Positions 1 through 6,544 of a stretch of 64,000 nt of DNA are shown here, one piece after another. The stretch comes from JAKJEP01 sp964580995 (lineage in GTDB: Bacteria > Planctomycetota > Phycisphaerae > Sedimentisphaerales > SM23-30). The notes below the pieces were generated by a model. It did not search any database. It was not told where the DNA came from and saw only the letters and a list, made by a program, of their open reading frames with translations. Location: assembly GCA_964580995.1 (NCBI GenBank), contig CAZOMV010000009.1:1-64000 (forward strand), written 5' to 3'. A program made the translations under genes and the position numbers. Each line of letters begins with the position of its first letter. Position 1 is the first letter of the stretch.

Positions 1-32
1 TCATTAGAGCTTAATTTAAAAAAGGAACTGTC

Positions 33-140
33 TCAATTGACTTGACAATTTCCGGCTGAGGGACACTCGGCAAAAACGGGGAGAACAACAGAAAACATCA
101 GAACCATTCCCACGACATGTTTTTGGATTATACACTTCAC
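33..140 (-). CDS. Small secreted-peptide ORF, possibly a remnant
   Basis: A 35-codon frame read from GTG at 140. A GGAG sits six bases before that start, so initiation there is plausible. The product has a basic start, a hydrophobic stretch and a VFAEC cleavage-like site, followed by only about a dozen residues (CPSAGNC). Secreted proteins in this window often begin their mature part in a similar way, so this may be the stub of a larger secreted gene cut short by a stop codon. Function unknown; it could also be chance coding. Confidence 0.2.
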   Translation of the reverse strand: MKCIIQKHVVGMVLMFSVVLPVFAECPSAGNCQVN

Positions 141-371
141 TTTTTTCTCCTTTTTCCACCATTTGGGACTCTCCATGAATACACAGCCATTATAACAGAT
201 GGACAGCCCTTTAATCAATGAAATTATACCAGCCTATTATATCTATAATCACTTACTTATGGCATAGTTCTGGTACATGGGAAAGTGGCTCTTTCATGGC
301 GAAGGTATATTAGGCTCTACTGCGACCATCGGCGGCTCGATCATCCCGTTTTCCTCTCATTTTCCCGGAAA

Positions 372-561
372 TGACGCCAGCGTCAAAAGCTCGTCGTCCC
401 CTTGTTATGGGGGGGCCAGAGACGTTTTTGAATGTCCATATCGACTTTTGACGGTTCCGTCAAAAATGACGCCAGCGTCAAAAGCTCTTCGATCCCTTGC
501 TATGGGGGAGCCAGAGTGCGTTTTTGGATGTCAATATCGACTTTTGGCGGTTCCGTCAAAA
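372..561. repeat. Two tandem copies of a 95-nt hairpin-rich repeat
   Basis: Copy 1 covers 372-466 and copy 2 covers 467-561, with a period of exactly 95. Each unit starts with the inverted repeat TGACGC-CA-GCGTCA, continues with a CCC-TTGnTAT-GGG hairpin and a conserved GCCAGAG, and closes with TTTTG(A/G)CGG-TT-CCGTCAAAA. A third, diverged copy lies at 38576-38667. The units do not code for protein and match no repeat family I recognise. Confidence 0.8.
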
Positions 562-589
562 TTCCTGCCAAAGAACACCATATACAGTC

Positions 590-617
590 TTGACATAGAT
601 TGCAAAGAAGTTACAAT
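590..617 (+). promoter_or_regulatory. Sigma-70-type promoter for ispE-spoVG
   Basis: TTGACA (590-595), a 16-base spacer and TACAAT (612-617), placed about 130 bases before the ispE start and directly after the repeat pair. A second TACAAT lies at 681-686 without a clear -35. Confidence 0.55.
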
Positions 618-744
618 ACGTAAGTATAGACACTTTGTCGAGAGAATCTAAAAAGCCGTATCGGGCGATCGAAAATGTGATACAATTTCGCAACTCATTT
701 GCTATACACCAGTTAGGAGCTTGCATCTGATTGAGGAGCAAGAA

Positions 745-1686
745 ATGGTAACGTCAATTGTTGATACGCGCAAGCTATTGCGCCGGGGGGGAAGTGTCTC
801 CTTGCGGCCGCCGGCGAAAATTAACATCAGCCTGGTGGTCTTCGGCCAGCGGGAAGATGGGTATCATGATCTGCATACGATTATGGGGGCGATCGATCTC
901 TGCGACCGCCTGGATATTGAATGGACCGAATCGCCGGGAATTCAATTGGTATGTTCCGGGATTGCCAGCCCCGGCGGGCGGGAGAATCTGGTCTATCGGG
1001 CGGCGGAGATGCTGGCTGGCGAGCATCGTATCGAACCGGCCCTGAAAATCACCCTGCACAAGGAAATTCCCGTGGGGGCCGGCCTGGGCGGTGCCAGCAG
1101 CGATGCCGCTTCCTGCCTGATCGGATTGAACCGGCTGTGGAACCTGAAGCTGCCCACGGAAGAATTATCGCGCTATGCCGCCCGGCTGGGTTCGGATGTA
1201 GCCTTTTTTCTGTATGGCCCGGTCGCCCTGTGTACCGGCCGGGGTGAAATCGTGCAGCCCCTGCCTCATCGCTGTCACCGCAGTTTATTGCTGGTCATCC
1301 CGAATATTCCTGTTTCCACGGCTTATGTATATAAAAATCATACCTATTCGGAATCCCGCGAGGAGGACCGGATGCGCAGGGTTCGGAATTTTCTGAGGGA
1401 CGGGAATCTGGACGGATTGATCCAGCAGGGAATCAACAGCTTAACCCCAACCTGTATGAAGCTTTTTGAGCCGCTGGCGGTATTGCGGGACCGGATGGAC
1501 GGACTGGGGATCAGGCCCCTGTATATGTCCGGGAGCGGTTCGTGCCTGTTTGTCAGTTCGGAGAGCAAGGAACCAATAGCCCAATGGGCTGCGACCATAG
1601 AAGCGTATAAACTAGCGGAAGTACGAATGGTACATTTTCTAAATCAAGCAGAACCTTTCCTGGAGGTACACCATGCAGATATCTGA
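745..1686 (+). CDS. ispE: 4-diphosphocytidyl-2-C-methyl-D-erythritol kinase
   Basis: IspE phosphorylates the 2-hydroxyl of CDP-methylerythritol in the MEP pathway of isoprenoid synthesis, using ATP in the cytoplasm. The 313-residue product has the GHMP-kinase layout: an N-terminal PAKINISL segment, the ATP-binding loop PVGAGLGGASSDAA and a C-terminal MSGSGSCLF glycine-rich motif. Length is normal for the family. I chose the ATG at 745 because GAGGAG precedes it by about six bases; an in-frame TTG at 721 has no such site. The 3' end overlaps the next gene (SpoVG) by 14 bases, so the two are probably translationally coupled. The ispE-spoVG neighbourhood also occurs in Firmicutes. Confidence 0.95.
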   Translation: MVTSIVDTRKLLRRGGSVSLRPPAKINISLVVFGQREDGYHDLHTIMGAIDLCDRLDIEWTESPGIQLVCSGIASPGGRENLVYRAAEMLAGEHRIEPALKITLHKEIPVGAGLGGASSDAASCLIGLNRLWNLKLPTEELSRYAARLGSDVAFFLYGPVALCTGRGEIVQPLPHRCHRSLLLVIPNIPVSTAYVYKNHTYSESREEDRMRRVRNFLRDGNLDGLIQQGINSLTPTCMKLFEPLAVLRDRMDGLGIRPLYMSGSGSCLFVSSESKEPIAQWAATIEAYKLAEVRMVHFLNQAEPFLEVHHADI

Positions 1687-2239
1687 GATCCGAGTCAAAC
1701 TGGTAACCAATCCGAGCGATCGACTGAAAGCCTTTTGCACCATCACCTTTGACAATTCTTTTGTGATCCGGGACCTGAAGATCATCGAGGGGTCCGGCGG
1801 TTATTTTGTGGCCATGCCTTCGCGCAAGCTGACCGACCATTGCCCGTCCTGCGGGGCGAAGAATCATCTTCGTGCGCGATTCTGTAATGATTGCGGGTTC
1901 CGGCTGGATGAGAATCGTGCCCTGAAAGGCGACCGGGGCCGGACGAAACTTCATGCGGATATCGCCCATCCAGTGAACGCCCAGAGCCGGGAATATATCC
2001 AGGCCCGGATCATCGAGGCGTTTACGCAGGAAGTGGAGAGATCGAAACAGCCCGGCTACAAACCGACCCTGCTGGGGGATGAAGATTACGATTATGAGCA
2101 GGATCAGCATCAGCATCATGAGGATAGCGGATCCAAGTCCGATAAAGTGTCATCGGAACCTGCCAAACCGGCACAGCCGGAACCACAAGAATCAGAGGCC
2201 AAACCCAATAAAAGCAGTTTTAGCGAAGGGGTGCTCTAG
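1673..2239 (+). CDS. spoVG: SpoVG-family regulator with inserted zinc ribbon
   Basis: SpoVG proteins are small nucleic-acid-binding regulators, best known in Firmicutes. The first 50 residues (QISEIRVKLV, LKAFCTITFDN, YFVAMPSRK) are typical SpoVG. Directly after the conserved MPSRK motif there is a four-cysteine zinc ribbon (C57-x2-C60, C71-x2-C74) that standard SpoVG of about 90 residues lacks. The SpoVG C-terminal helix resumes near residue 95 (IAHPVNAQSREYIQ). The last 60 residues form an acidic, Ser/Pro-rich, probably disordered tail. A strong GGAGG precedes the ATG at 1673. A terminator follows. The regulatory targets are unknown. Confidence 0.85.
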   Translation: MQISEIRVKLVTNPSDRLKAFCTITFDNSFVIRDLKIIEGSGGYFVAMPSRKLTDHCPSCGAKNHLRARFCNDCGFRLDENRALKGDRGRTKLHADIAHPVNAQSREYIQARIIEAFTQEVERSKQPGYKPTLLGDEDYDYEQDQHQHHEDSGSKSDKVSSEPAKPAQPEPQESEAKPNKSSFSEGVL

Positions 2240-2296
2240 GTATTCCTTTTATTTATAAATCCTTATAAATACTGGTAATAAGATCATCTGCCACAG

Positions 2297-2328
2297 GGCA
2301 AACAGCTTCCGGTTGTTTGCCTTTTTTT
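2297..2328 (+). terminator. Rho-independent terminator after spoVG
   Basis: GGCAAACA (2297-2304) pairs with TGTTTGCC (2314-2321) around a nine-base loop, followed by seven T (2322-2328). Confidence 0.85.
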
Positions 2329-2414
2329 GCTAATCTCCTTACCAGCCACCCAAACGCTATCGCACGAAACCCGCCAAAAAAACAAATGGTGTATAAATCA
2401 CTATTTATAAAGAA

Positions 2415-2430
2415 CTTATGAATTCATAAG
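2415..2430. promoter_or_regulatory. Perfect palindrome, candidate operator
   Basis: CTTATGAATTCATAAG is a perfect 16-base palindrome upstream of the GntR-type regulator gene. Its half-site CTTAT/ATAAG recurs at 2509-2523 (ACTTAT-GCA-ATAAGT) next to the promoter, which suggests autoregulation by the downstream regulator. This is inference. Confidence 0.4.
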
Positions 2431-2472
2431 ACTATATCATATTATTTTATTTACCAACTCTGATTTTTTCCA

Positions 2473-2523
2473 TTGACAGAAGGGGCAGAAATTTCGATAA
2501 TGAAAGTAACTTATGCAATAAGT
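2473..2523 (+). promoter_or_regulatory. Promoter and overlapping operator of the GntR regulator
   Basis: TTGACA (2473-2478), a 17-base spacer and GATAAT (2496-2501). The inverted repeat ACTTAT-GCA-ATAAGT (2509-2523) falls where transcription would start, a typical position for a repressor. Confidence 0.5.
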
Positions 2524-2571
2524 AATCAAATGATAGTATAAGTTAATAATTCATTCAATAAGTATCTGACA

Positions 2572-3435
2572 ATGGATAAGGCTGAAAAAAATGTTGGGAT
2601 GATCGGGCAACCGAATACCAGTGGAAAAGATTTTTTCCAGATGATGCATCCCTCTTTTGTTCCCCGGCCAACCCTGAAGGAAAAGATCGGCGTTACTGAT
2701 AAGCCACTCTCTACACATCAGCCCAAAAATGCCGAGCGGATTGTTCCGGCGTTGGTTAAATATATCAAAACCTCCCAGCTCCAGCCGGGTGACAAACTGC
2801 CTTCCCAAAGGGAACTATGCCAGATTCTGGGGATCGGTGCCACCTTGCTGCGTGAGGCATTGAATATGCTGCAAACCCTGGGGATGGTTCAATCCCATCA
2901 GGGGGCCGGCTGGTATGTGGGCAGATTTGATCCGATGGCGAGCCTGCACTTTTTGGCCCCGCTGCTGGAGGATTTTTCCCACACCAATCCGGAACTGGTC
3001 GTCGATATTCGGATGTCACTGGAACCGGTGTTTGCCCGGGAGGCGGCTAAACACATCGGGCCGGCGGGCTTGCAGCGGCTGGACGATATCCTGAAATACA
3101 TGAAATTGGCCAGAATGGAGCAAAATTACGAAGATTATAAAATGGCCGATAAAGAGTTCCATGCCGTTCTGGCCCTGGAGTCACAGACCGGTTTCCTGTG
3201 TCTGCTGAGTTCCATTTTAAACGACCTGTTTTTCTCGTTCTGGACGCCGTATTGTCAGGACTGGGAAGGCCCCATATCCCAGCATGAAGAAATCATTGCT
3301 GCCCTGAAAAAAGGCGATGCGGAACAGGCGGAGAAGATAATGAAGGTGCACATTGGCAAGGCTACAGATTACCTACACCGATTACACAAATATCTGGAAG
3401 AGCAAAAATTGAAAGAACAGGCAGAAAAGAGGTAA
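2572..3435 (+). CDS. FadR/GntR-family transcriptional regulator
   Basis: The 287-residue product has an N-terminal extension of about 45 residues, a GntR winged helix (around 55-120: LQPGDKLPSQRELCQILGIGATLLREAL, then a wing containing GWYVGRFDP) and an FCD-type helical ligand-binding domain (around 130-275, with REAAKHIG, KEFHAVL and HEEIIAAL). FCD domains usually bind carboxylic acids or sugar-acid metabolites. No clear SD precedes the ATG at 2572, so the true start could be a later methionine. The gene stands alone between a terminator and the secreted-protein cluster. The palindromes upstream suggest autorepression. It may control the adjacent glycan-utilisation genes, but that is inference. 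Confidence 0.85.
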   Translation: MDKAEKNVGMIGQPNTSGKDFFQMMHPSFVPRPTLKEKIGVTDKPLSTHQPKNAERIVPALVKYIKTSQLQPGDKLPSQRELCQILGIGATLLREALNMLQTLGMVQSHQGAGWYVGRFDPMASLHFLAPLLEDFSHTNPELVVDIRMSLEPVFAREAAKHIGPAGLQRLDDILKYMKLARMEQNYEDYKMADKEFHAVLALESQTGFLCLLSSILNDLFFSFWTPYCQDWEGPISQHEEIIAALKKGDAEQAEKIMKVHIGKATDYLHRLHKYLEEQKLKEQAEKR

Positions 3436-3485
3436 ACAAAGAAGGTTTGGAGTAAAAGGAGAAAGCGGTCTTAGAAAAAAGGTGA

Positions 3486-3517
3486 ACCAGCAGTTCGTTG
3501 TCAGCGTCCCTGCTGGT
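3486..3517. other. Stem-loop in the 3.4-3.7 kb leader
   Basis: ACCAGCAG (3486-3493) pairs with CTGCTGGT (3510-3517) around a 16-base loop. There is no T-run, so it is not a classical terminator. Downstream, AAAGAAAGGAG (3614-3624) precedes an ATG-GCA-TGA mini-frame at 3633, about 70 bases before the real gene start. Confidence 0.4.
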
Positions 3518-3705
3518 CCACAAGGGTTCTGACAAAGGTGTTTTGCGCCCCTATCAGATTGTTTTTATCCTATCAGAATCCACCCTTCTCCGCAAAGGAA
3601 AAAATTTTCACCTAAAGAAAGGAGAACAGTTTATGGCATGATCTGGCGGTTCCTTTTGTGTTTTTTTACAAAATTGAAATTTTAATGAGAATGGAGGATA
3701 GTACG

Positions 3706-5292
3706 ATGAAAAAAAAACATATCTTGGTATTTTGTGCGATTGCATTATTAGTTTTTAGTTTGGCCATTGAGGTTACCGCCGCTCCGCCCATGGCGGGCCT
3801 GAAACTCTGGCTCAAGGCTGATGACGGGGCGATGAAACCGGACCCGAGTAATCCGGGCAGCTACATCCAGGCAACCCCCGGCGATACCGTCCAAATCTGG
3901 CAGGATAAGTCCGGCAGCGGCCATGACAGCAACGTAACGTGGGGCACTCCGACCCTGATAACAGTGGGTTCTCAAAAGGCCATTCGTTTTGACGGCAACG
4001 ACGCTTTTCTGCTAGCCGATCCCGCCGGATTGCGTTTGAGTACCCTGTCGATTTATGCGGTAGTGGATATGGACAACAATGTAATAAACCAAAGCCTGGT
4101 GGATAACTATTCGGACGCTCCCTACGCTCCAGCCGGTTTTGCCGTAGGTGTCAGCGACAGCACGGTAAATAAAGTAAAATGGTTCACCGCTTCCCCCAAT
4201 GATTCCCTGGAACCGGCTACCCCGCTGCCCGCCGACCCGAATCGCTATACCATTATTAACGCCACCCTGGATCCCAAGGCAACCGGCGCGGAAAAAGTAG
4301 TTTATTTTGACGGAACCCATGTCGCTAAAGGTCCCGGAAATATAACCTATAATCCCAATTCCGTCGCTTCCATCGCCGTGGCGGATTGGGGTCGACAGTG
4401 GGCCAAGGGTAATATCTCGGAGGTACTGATTTATGATTCGGTCAATGCCGATCAGTATTATGCGGTACATAATTACTTGAGCCAGAAATATGGCATTACC
4501 GTTGCCAGCGATTTCCAGGGATCTGATCCCACGGTAGTGTACCTGCAATATCTCTTCCTGCAGTCCACCAATGACCAGGGTGTGCCTGTCGAGGGACAAG
4601 CCTGGAATACCACGCAGCTTTACGATGGCACCTACTGGGATCTGGCGGTGTTAGACGACAACATCGATAATATAGCCGCCATTACCGATCCGAATCTGAT
4701 TCCTGCTCATGTTCTCAATAATAGAACCAATGGAGATATCGCCGCAGAACTGCATAGAGGCGAAACCTATACGTTTGCCTTTACCGGCAATGGGACTCCG
4801 GCGGGGTACGATCTCACGAGCGATTACTATTCCATGAGTTTCTATTTCGACCAGAAAGTGAATCCCGGCGTCACCGTTTTTTCCGCCCAGGATGCCACCG
4901 GGCCCGCGGACGGCAATCCTGTCTTTGGTTATCCGGCTGGCGGACCGGTGATCTGGAAGAGTCCTGCCAAAGGGGTACAGGTTCGGGTCACCAACTTTGT
5001 GATTTATCCCAAATCCGCCCCGGATGTCAGCCTGGATATTCAGACCGAGCCGTGGCTTTCCCTGGGAGCAGTATGTCAACCGTATGAGCCGGATGGAACT
5101 GAGGATATTGTGGGTGAATTTGCGCTCACGGTCGAACAGGGAGAACTGACCTGTGCGGATATGTATCCCTATTATCCGATGGACCTCAATCACGACTGTT
5201 ATGTGGACTTGCAGGACCTGGCCCGCTTGAGTCAGGACTGGCTGAAGTGCAACAATCCCGTGGATGCGGATTGTACCTGGCCGATTGAATAA
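3706..5292 (+). CDS. Secreted LamG-like protein with C-terminal dockerin-like motif
   Basis: 528 residues from the ATG at 3706, which follows GGAGG by eight bases. The product has a classical signal peptide (MKKKHI start, hydrophobic core, cut near VTAA). A concanavalin/LamG-like domain fills about 25-285 (AGLKLWLKADDG, IWQDKSGSGHD). A second domain (about 290-485) resembles the C-terminal half of the protein at 57625. The C-terminal 35 residues hold a single EF-hand-like motif (DLNHDCYVDLQDLA) ending in WLKCNN. Such motifs resemble half a dockerin and probably serve attachment to a partner or the cell surface. The N-terminal domain is a paralogue of the next gene's. No catalytic residues are recognised; binding or structural roles are likely. 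Confidence 0.8.
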   Translation: MKKKHILVFCAIALLVFSLAIEVTAAPPMAGLKLWLKADDGAMKPDPSNPGSYIQATPGDTVQIWQDKSGSGHDSNVTWGTPTLITVGSQKAIRFDGNDAFLLADPAGLRLSTLSIYAVVDMDNNVINQSLVDNYSDAPYAPAGFAVGVSDSTVNKVKWFTASPNDSLEPATPLPADPNRYTIINATLDPKATGAEKVVYFDGTHVAKGPGNITYNPNSVASIAVADWGRQWAKGNISEVLIYDSVNADQYYAVHNYLSQKYGITVASDFQGSDPTVVYLQYLFLQSTNDQGVPVEGQAWNTTQLYDGTYWDLAVLDDNIDNIAAITDPNLIPAHVLNNRTNGDIAAELHRGETYTFAFTGNGTPAGYDLTSDYYSMSFYFDQKVNPGVTVFSAQDATGPADGNPVFGYPAGGPVIWKSPAKGVQVRVTNFVIYPKSAPDVSLDIQTEPWLSLGAVCQPYEPDGTEDIVGEFALTVEQGELTCADMYPYYPMDLNHDCYVDLQDLARLSQDWLKCNNPVDADCTWPIE

Positions 5293-5355
5293 GACCTGAC
5301 GGTAAAAAGGATTTCCCTATAAAAATCAAACTATGAAAGATTCGGAGGATTTATA

Positions 5356-6330
5356 ATGAAAACAGGAAAAAGTTTATTAATTCTGACTATGGTACTATTC
5401 ATGGAGATAGGGTCCAGCCAAACCCTGCTGGCCGATCCCCCAACGGCGGGGCTGAAACTCTGGCTCAAAGCGGATGCCGGTACGTTAAAATTGGATCCCT
5501 CTACCGAGGATCCGAATGATTACCTGGCGGCATCCGAAGGCGACACGATCGATCGCTGGGCGGATCAATCCGACAACGGTAATGATGCGATGCTGTTATT
5601 GGGCACCCCCAAATTATTAACGGTCGGTTCGCAAAAGGCCGTTCGGTTTGACGGGTCCGGCGGTTTTCTATTAACGGATACCGCCAGCCTGCGCCTGAGT
5701 ACCCTCTCAATTTACGCGGTCGTGGATATGGATGCCAATGCCCAGAACCAGACCATTGTTGGAAACTATGCCAATGTAACCGGCTATGCCCTCGGTATGA
5801 GCGATGGGACGGCCAATGCCATCAAATGGTTCACCTCGAATAAGGGGAACAATAGCTCCACGGAACCGGCCACCCTGCTGCCGGGTGATCCGGATCGCTA
5901 CACCATTCTCAATGCCACCTATAATTCCACGCTGAAAATGGCAGCGGCCAAGACGTTCTATTTCGACGGGCAGAATGTAGCCCGGGAAGCGGGAAGCGGC
6001 TTGACGTATTCCACCTCCACCGTTGCCACGGTCGGTACGGTGACATTAGGCGGGGTCCAAAATGCCACCGGCAATGTTTCGGAAATTCTGGTTTATGATT
6101 CCGACAGTCCCGCCCAGTATCAGGCGGTACATGCCTATCTGAGCCAGAAATACGGCATTGCCGTAGTGGATGATTATCAATACCCAGCCTGTAGTGAATT
6201 GGGAATATTCTACCCGACGGACTTCAATCATGACTGTTATGTCAATCTGGAAGATTTCGCCCTCTTTGCCGAGAAGTGGCTGGCGTGCAACGATCCGGAA
6301 AATGCGGAGTGCACCTGGCCGATTGAATAA
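5356..6330 (+). CDS. Secreted LamG-like/dockerin-like protein, short paralogue
   Basis: 324 residues with a signal peptide (cut near TLLA-DPP). One LamG-like domain (about 28-275, AGLKLWLKADAG, IDRWADQSDNGND) is followed directly by a dockerin-like tail (DFNHDCYVNLEDFA, WLACND). Both parts are closely related to the gene at 3706, but the middle domain of that protein is missing, so the pair differs by gain or loss of one module. The ATG at 5356 follows CGGAGG. Transcribed in the same direction, with 63 bases between the genes. The role is probably carbohydrate or surface binding; no enzyme signature is visible. Confidence 0.8.
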   Translation: MKTGKSLLILTMVLFMEIGSSQTLLADPPTAGLKLWLKADAGTLKLDPSTEDPNDYLAASEGDTIDRWADQSDNGNDAMLLLGTPKLLTVGSQKAVRFDGSGGFLLTDTASLRLSTLSIYAVVDMDANAQNQTIVGNYANVTGYALGMSDGTANAIKWFTSNKGNNSSTEPATLLPGDPDRYTILNATYNSTLKMAAAKTFYFDGQNVAREAGSGLTYSTSTVATVGTVTLGGVQNATGNVSEILVYDSDSPAQYQAVHAYLSQKYGIAVVDDYQYPACSELGIFYPTDFNHDCYVNLEDFALFAEKWLACNDPENAECTWPIE

Positions 6331-6350
6331 CTCTTTATGGTCATGTAAAT

Positions 6351-6544
6351 CCAGCCCGGCGGCCCGGCGGTTTCGAGCAGACCGGGCTGGCTATACGAAA
6401 ATAAGAAAGGATGTGATCGCGGCAAAAATTTAAAAAAGAAGGTGAGCTTTATGTGTCTGATGTTTGTTTTGTTATTTTTGGTTTTAAGTATGGTATTTTT
6501 AGGTTTTGACAAGGCAAGGAGATTGTCAAACGGAGGAAATTAAA
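6351..6544 (+). promoter_or_regulatory. Structured 5' leader, cassette copy 1
   Basis: Three elements in order. First, a hairpin CCAGCCCGG (6351-6359) / CCGGGCTGG (6382-6390), which may also end the previous transcript. Second, AAGAAAGGATGTGATC (6403-6418), close to the complement of a 16S rRNA 3' end but 127 bases before the start codon. Third, the hairpin TTTGACAA (6505-6512) / TTGTCAAA (6523-6530), ending two bases before the real SD (GGAGG, 6532-6536). The same order recurs at 62708-62900 and, in part, at 8687-8866. Confidence 0.65.

Larger units (their letters stand above)
220..744. other. Gene-free region with tandem structured repeats and the ispE promoter
   Basis: No credible protein gene is seen here. 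An open frame through 277-651 is explained by the tandem 95-nt repeat and has no ribosome-binding site or recognisable domain. The stretch holds the two repeat copies (372-561) and a promoter-like pair at 590-617. Confidence 0.6.

Noticed and set aside
372..561. CRISPR-like direct repeats
   Set aside because: Only two adjacent copies with no spacers, long units with internal hairpins and no cas genes nearby.
277..651. 124-residue open frame at the window start
   Set aside because: It runs through both 95-nt repeat copies, so its repeated peptide is a by-product of the DNA repeat; no SD or known domain.
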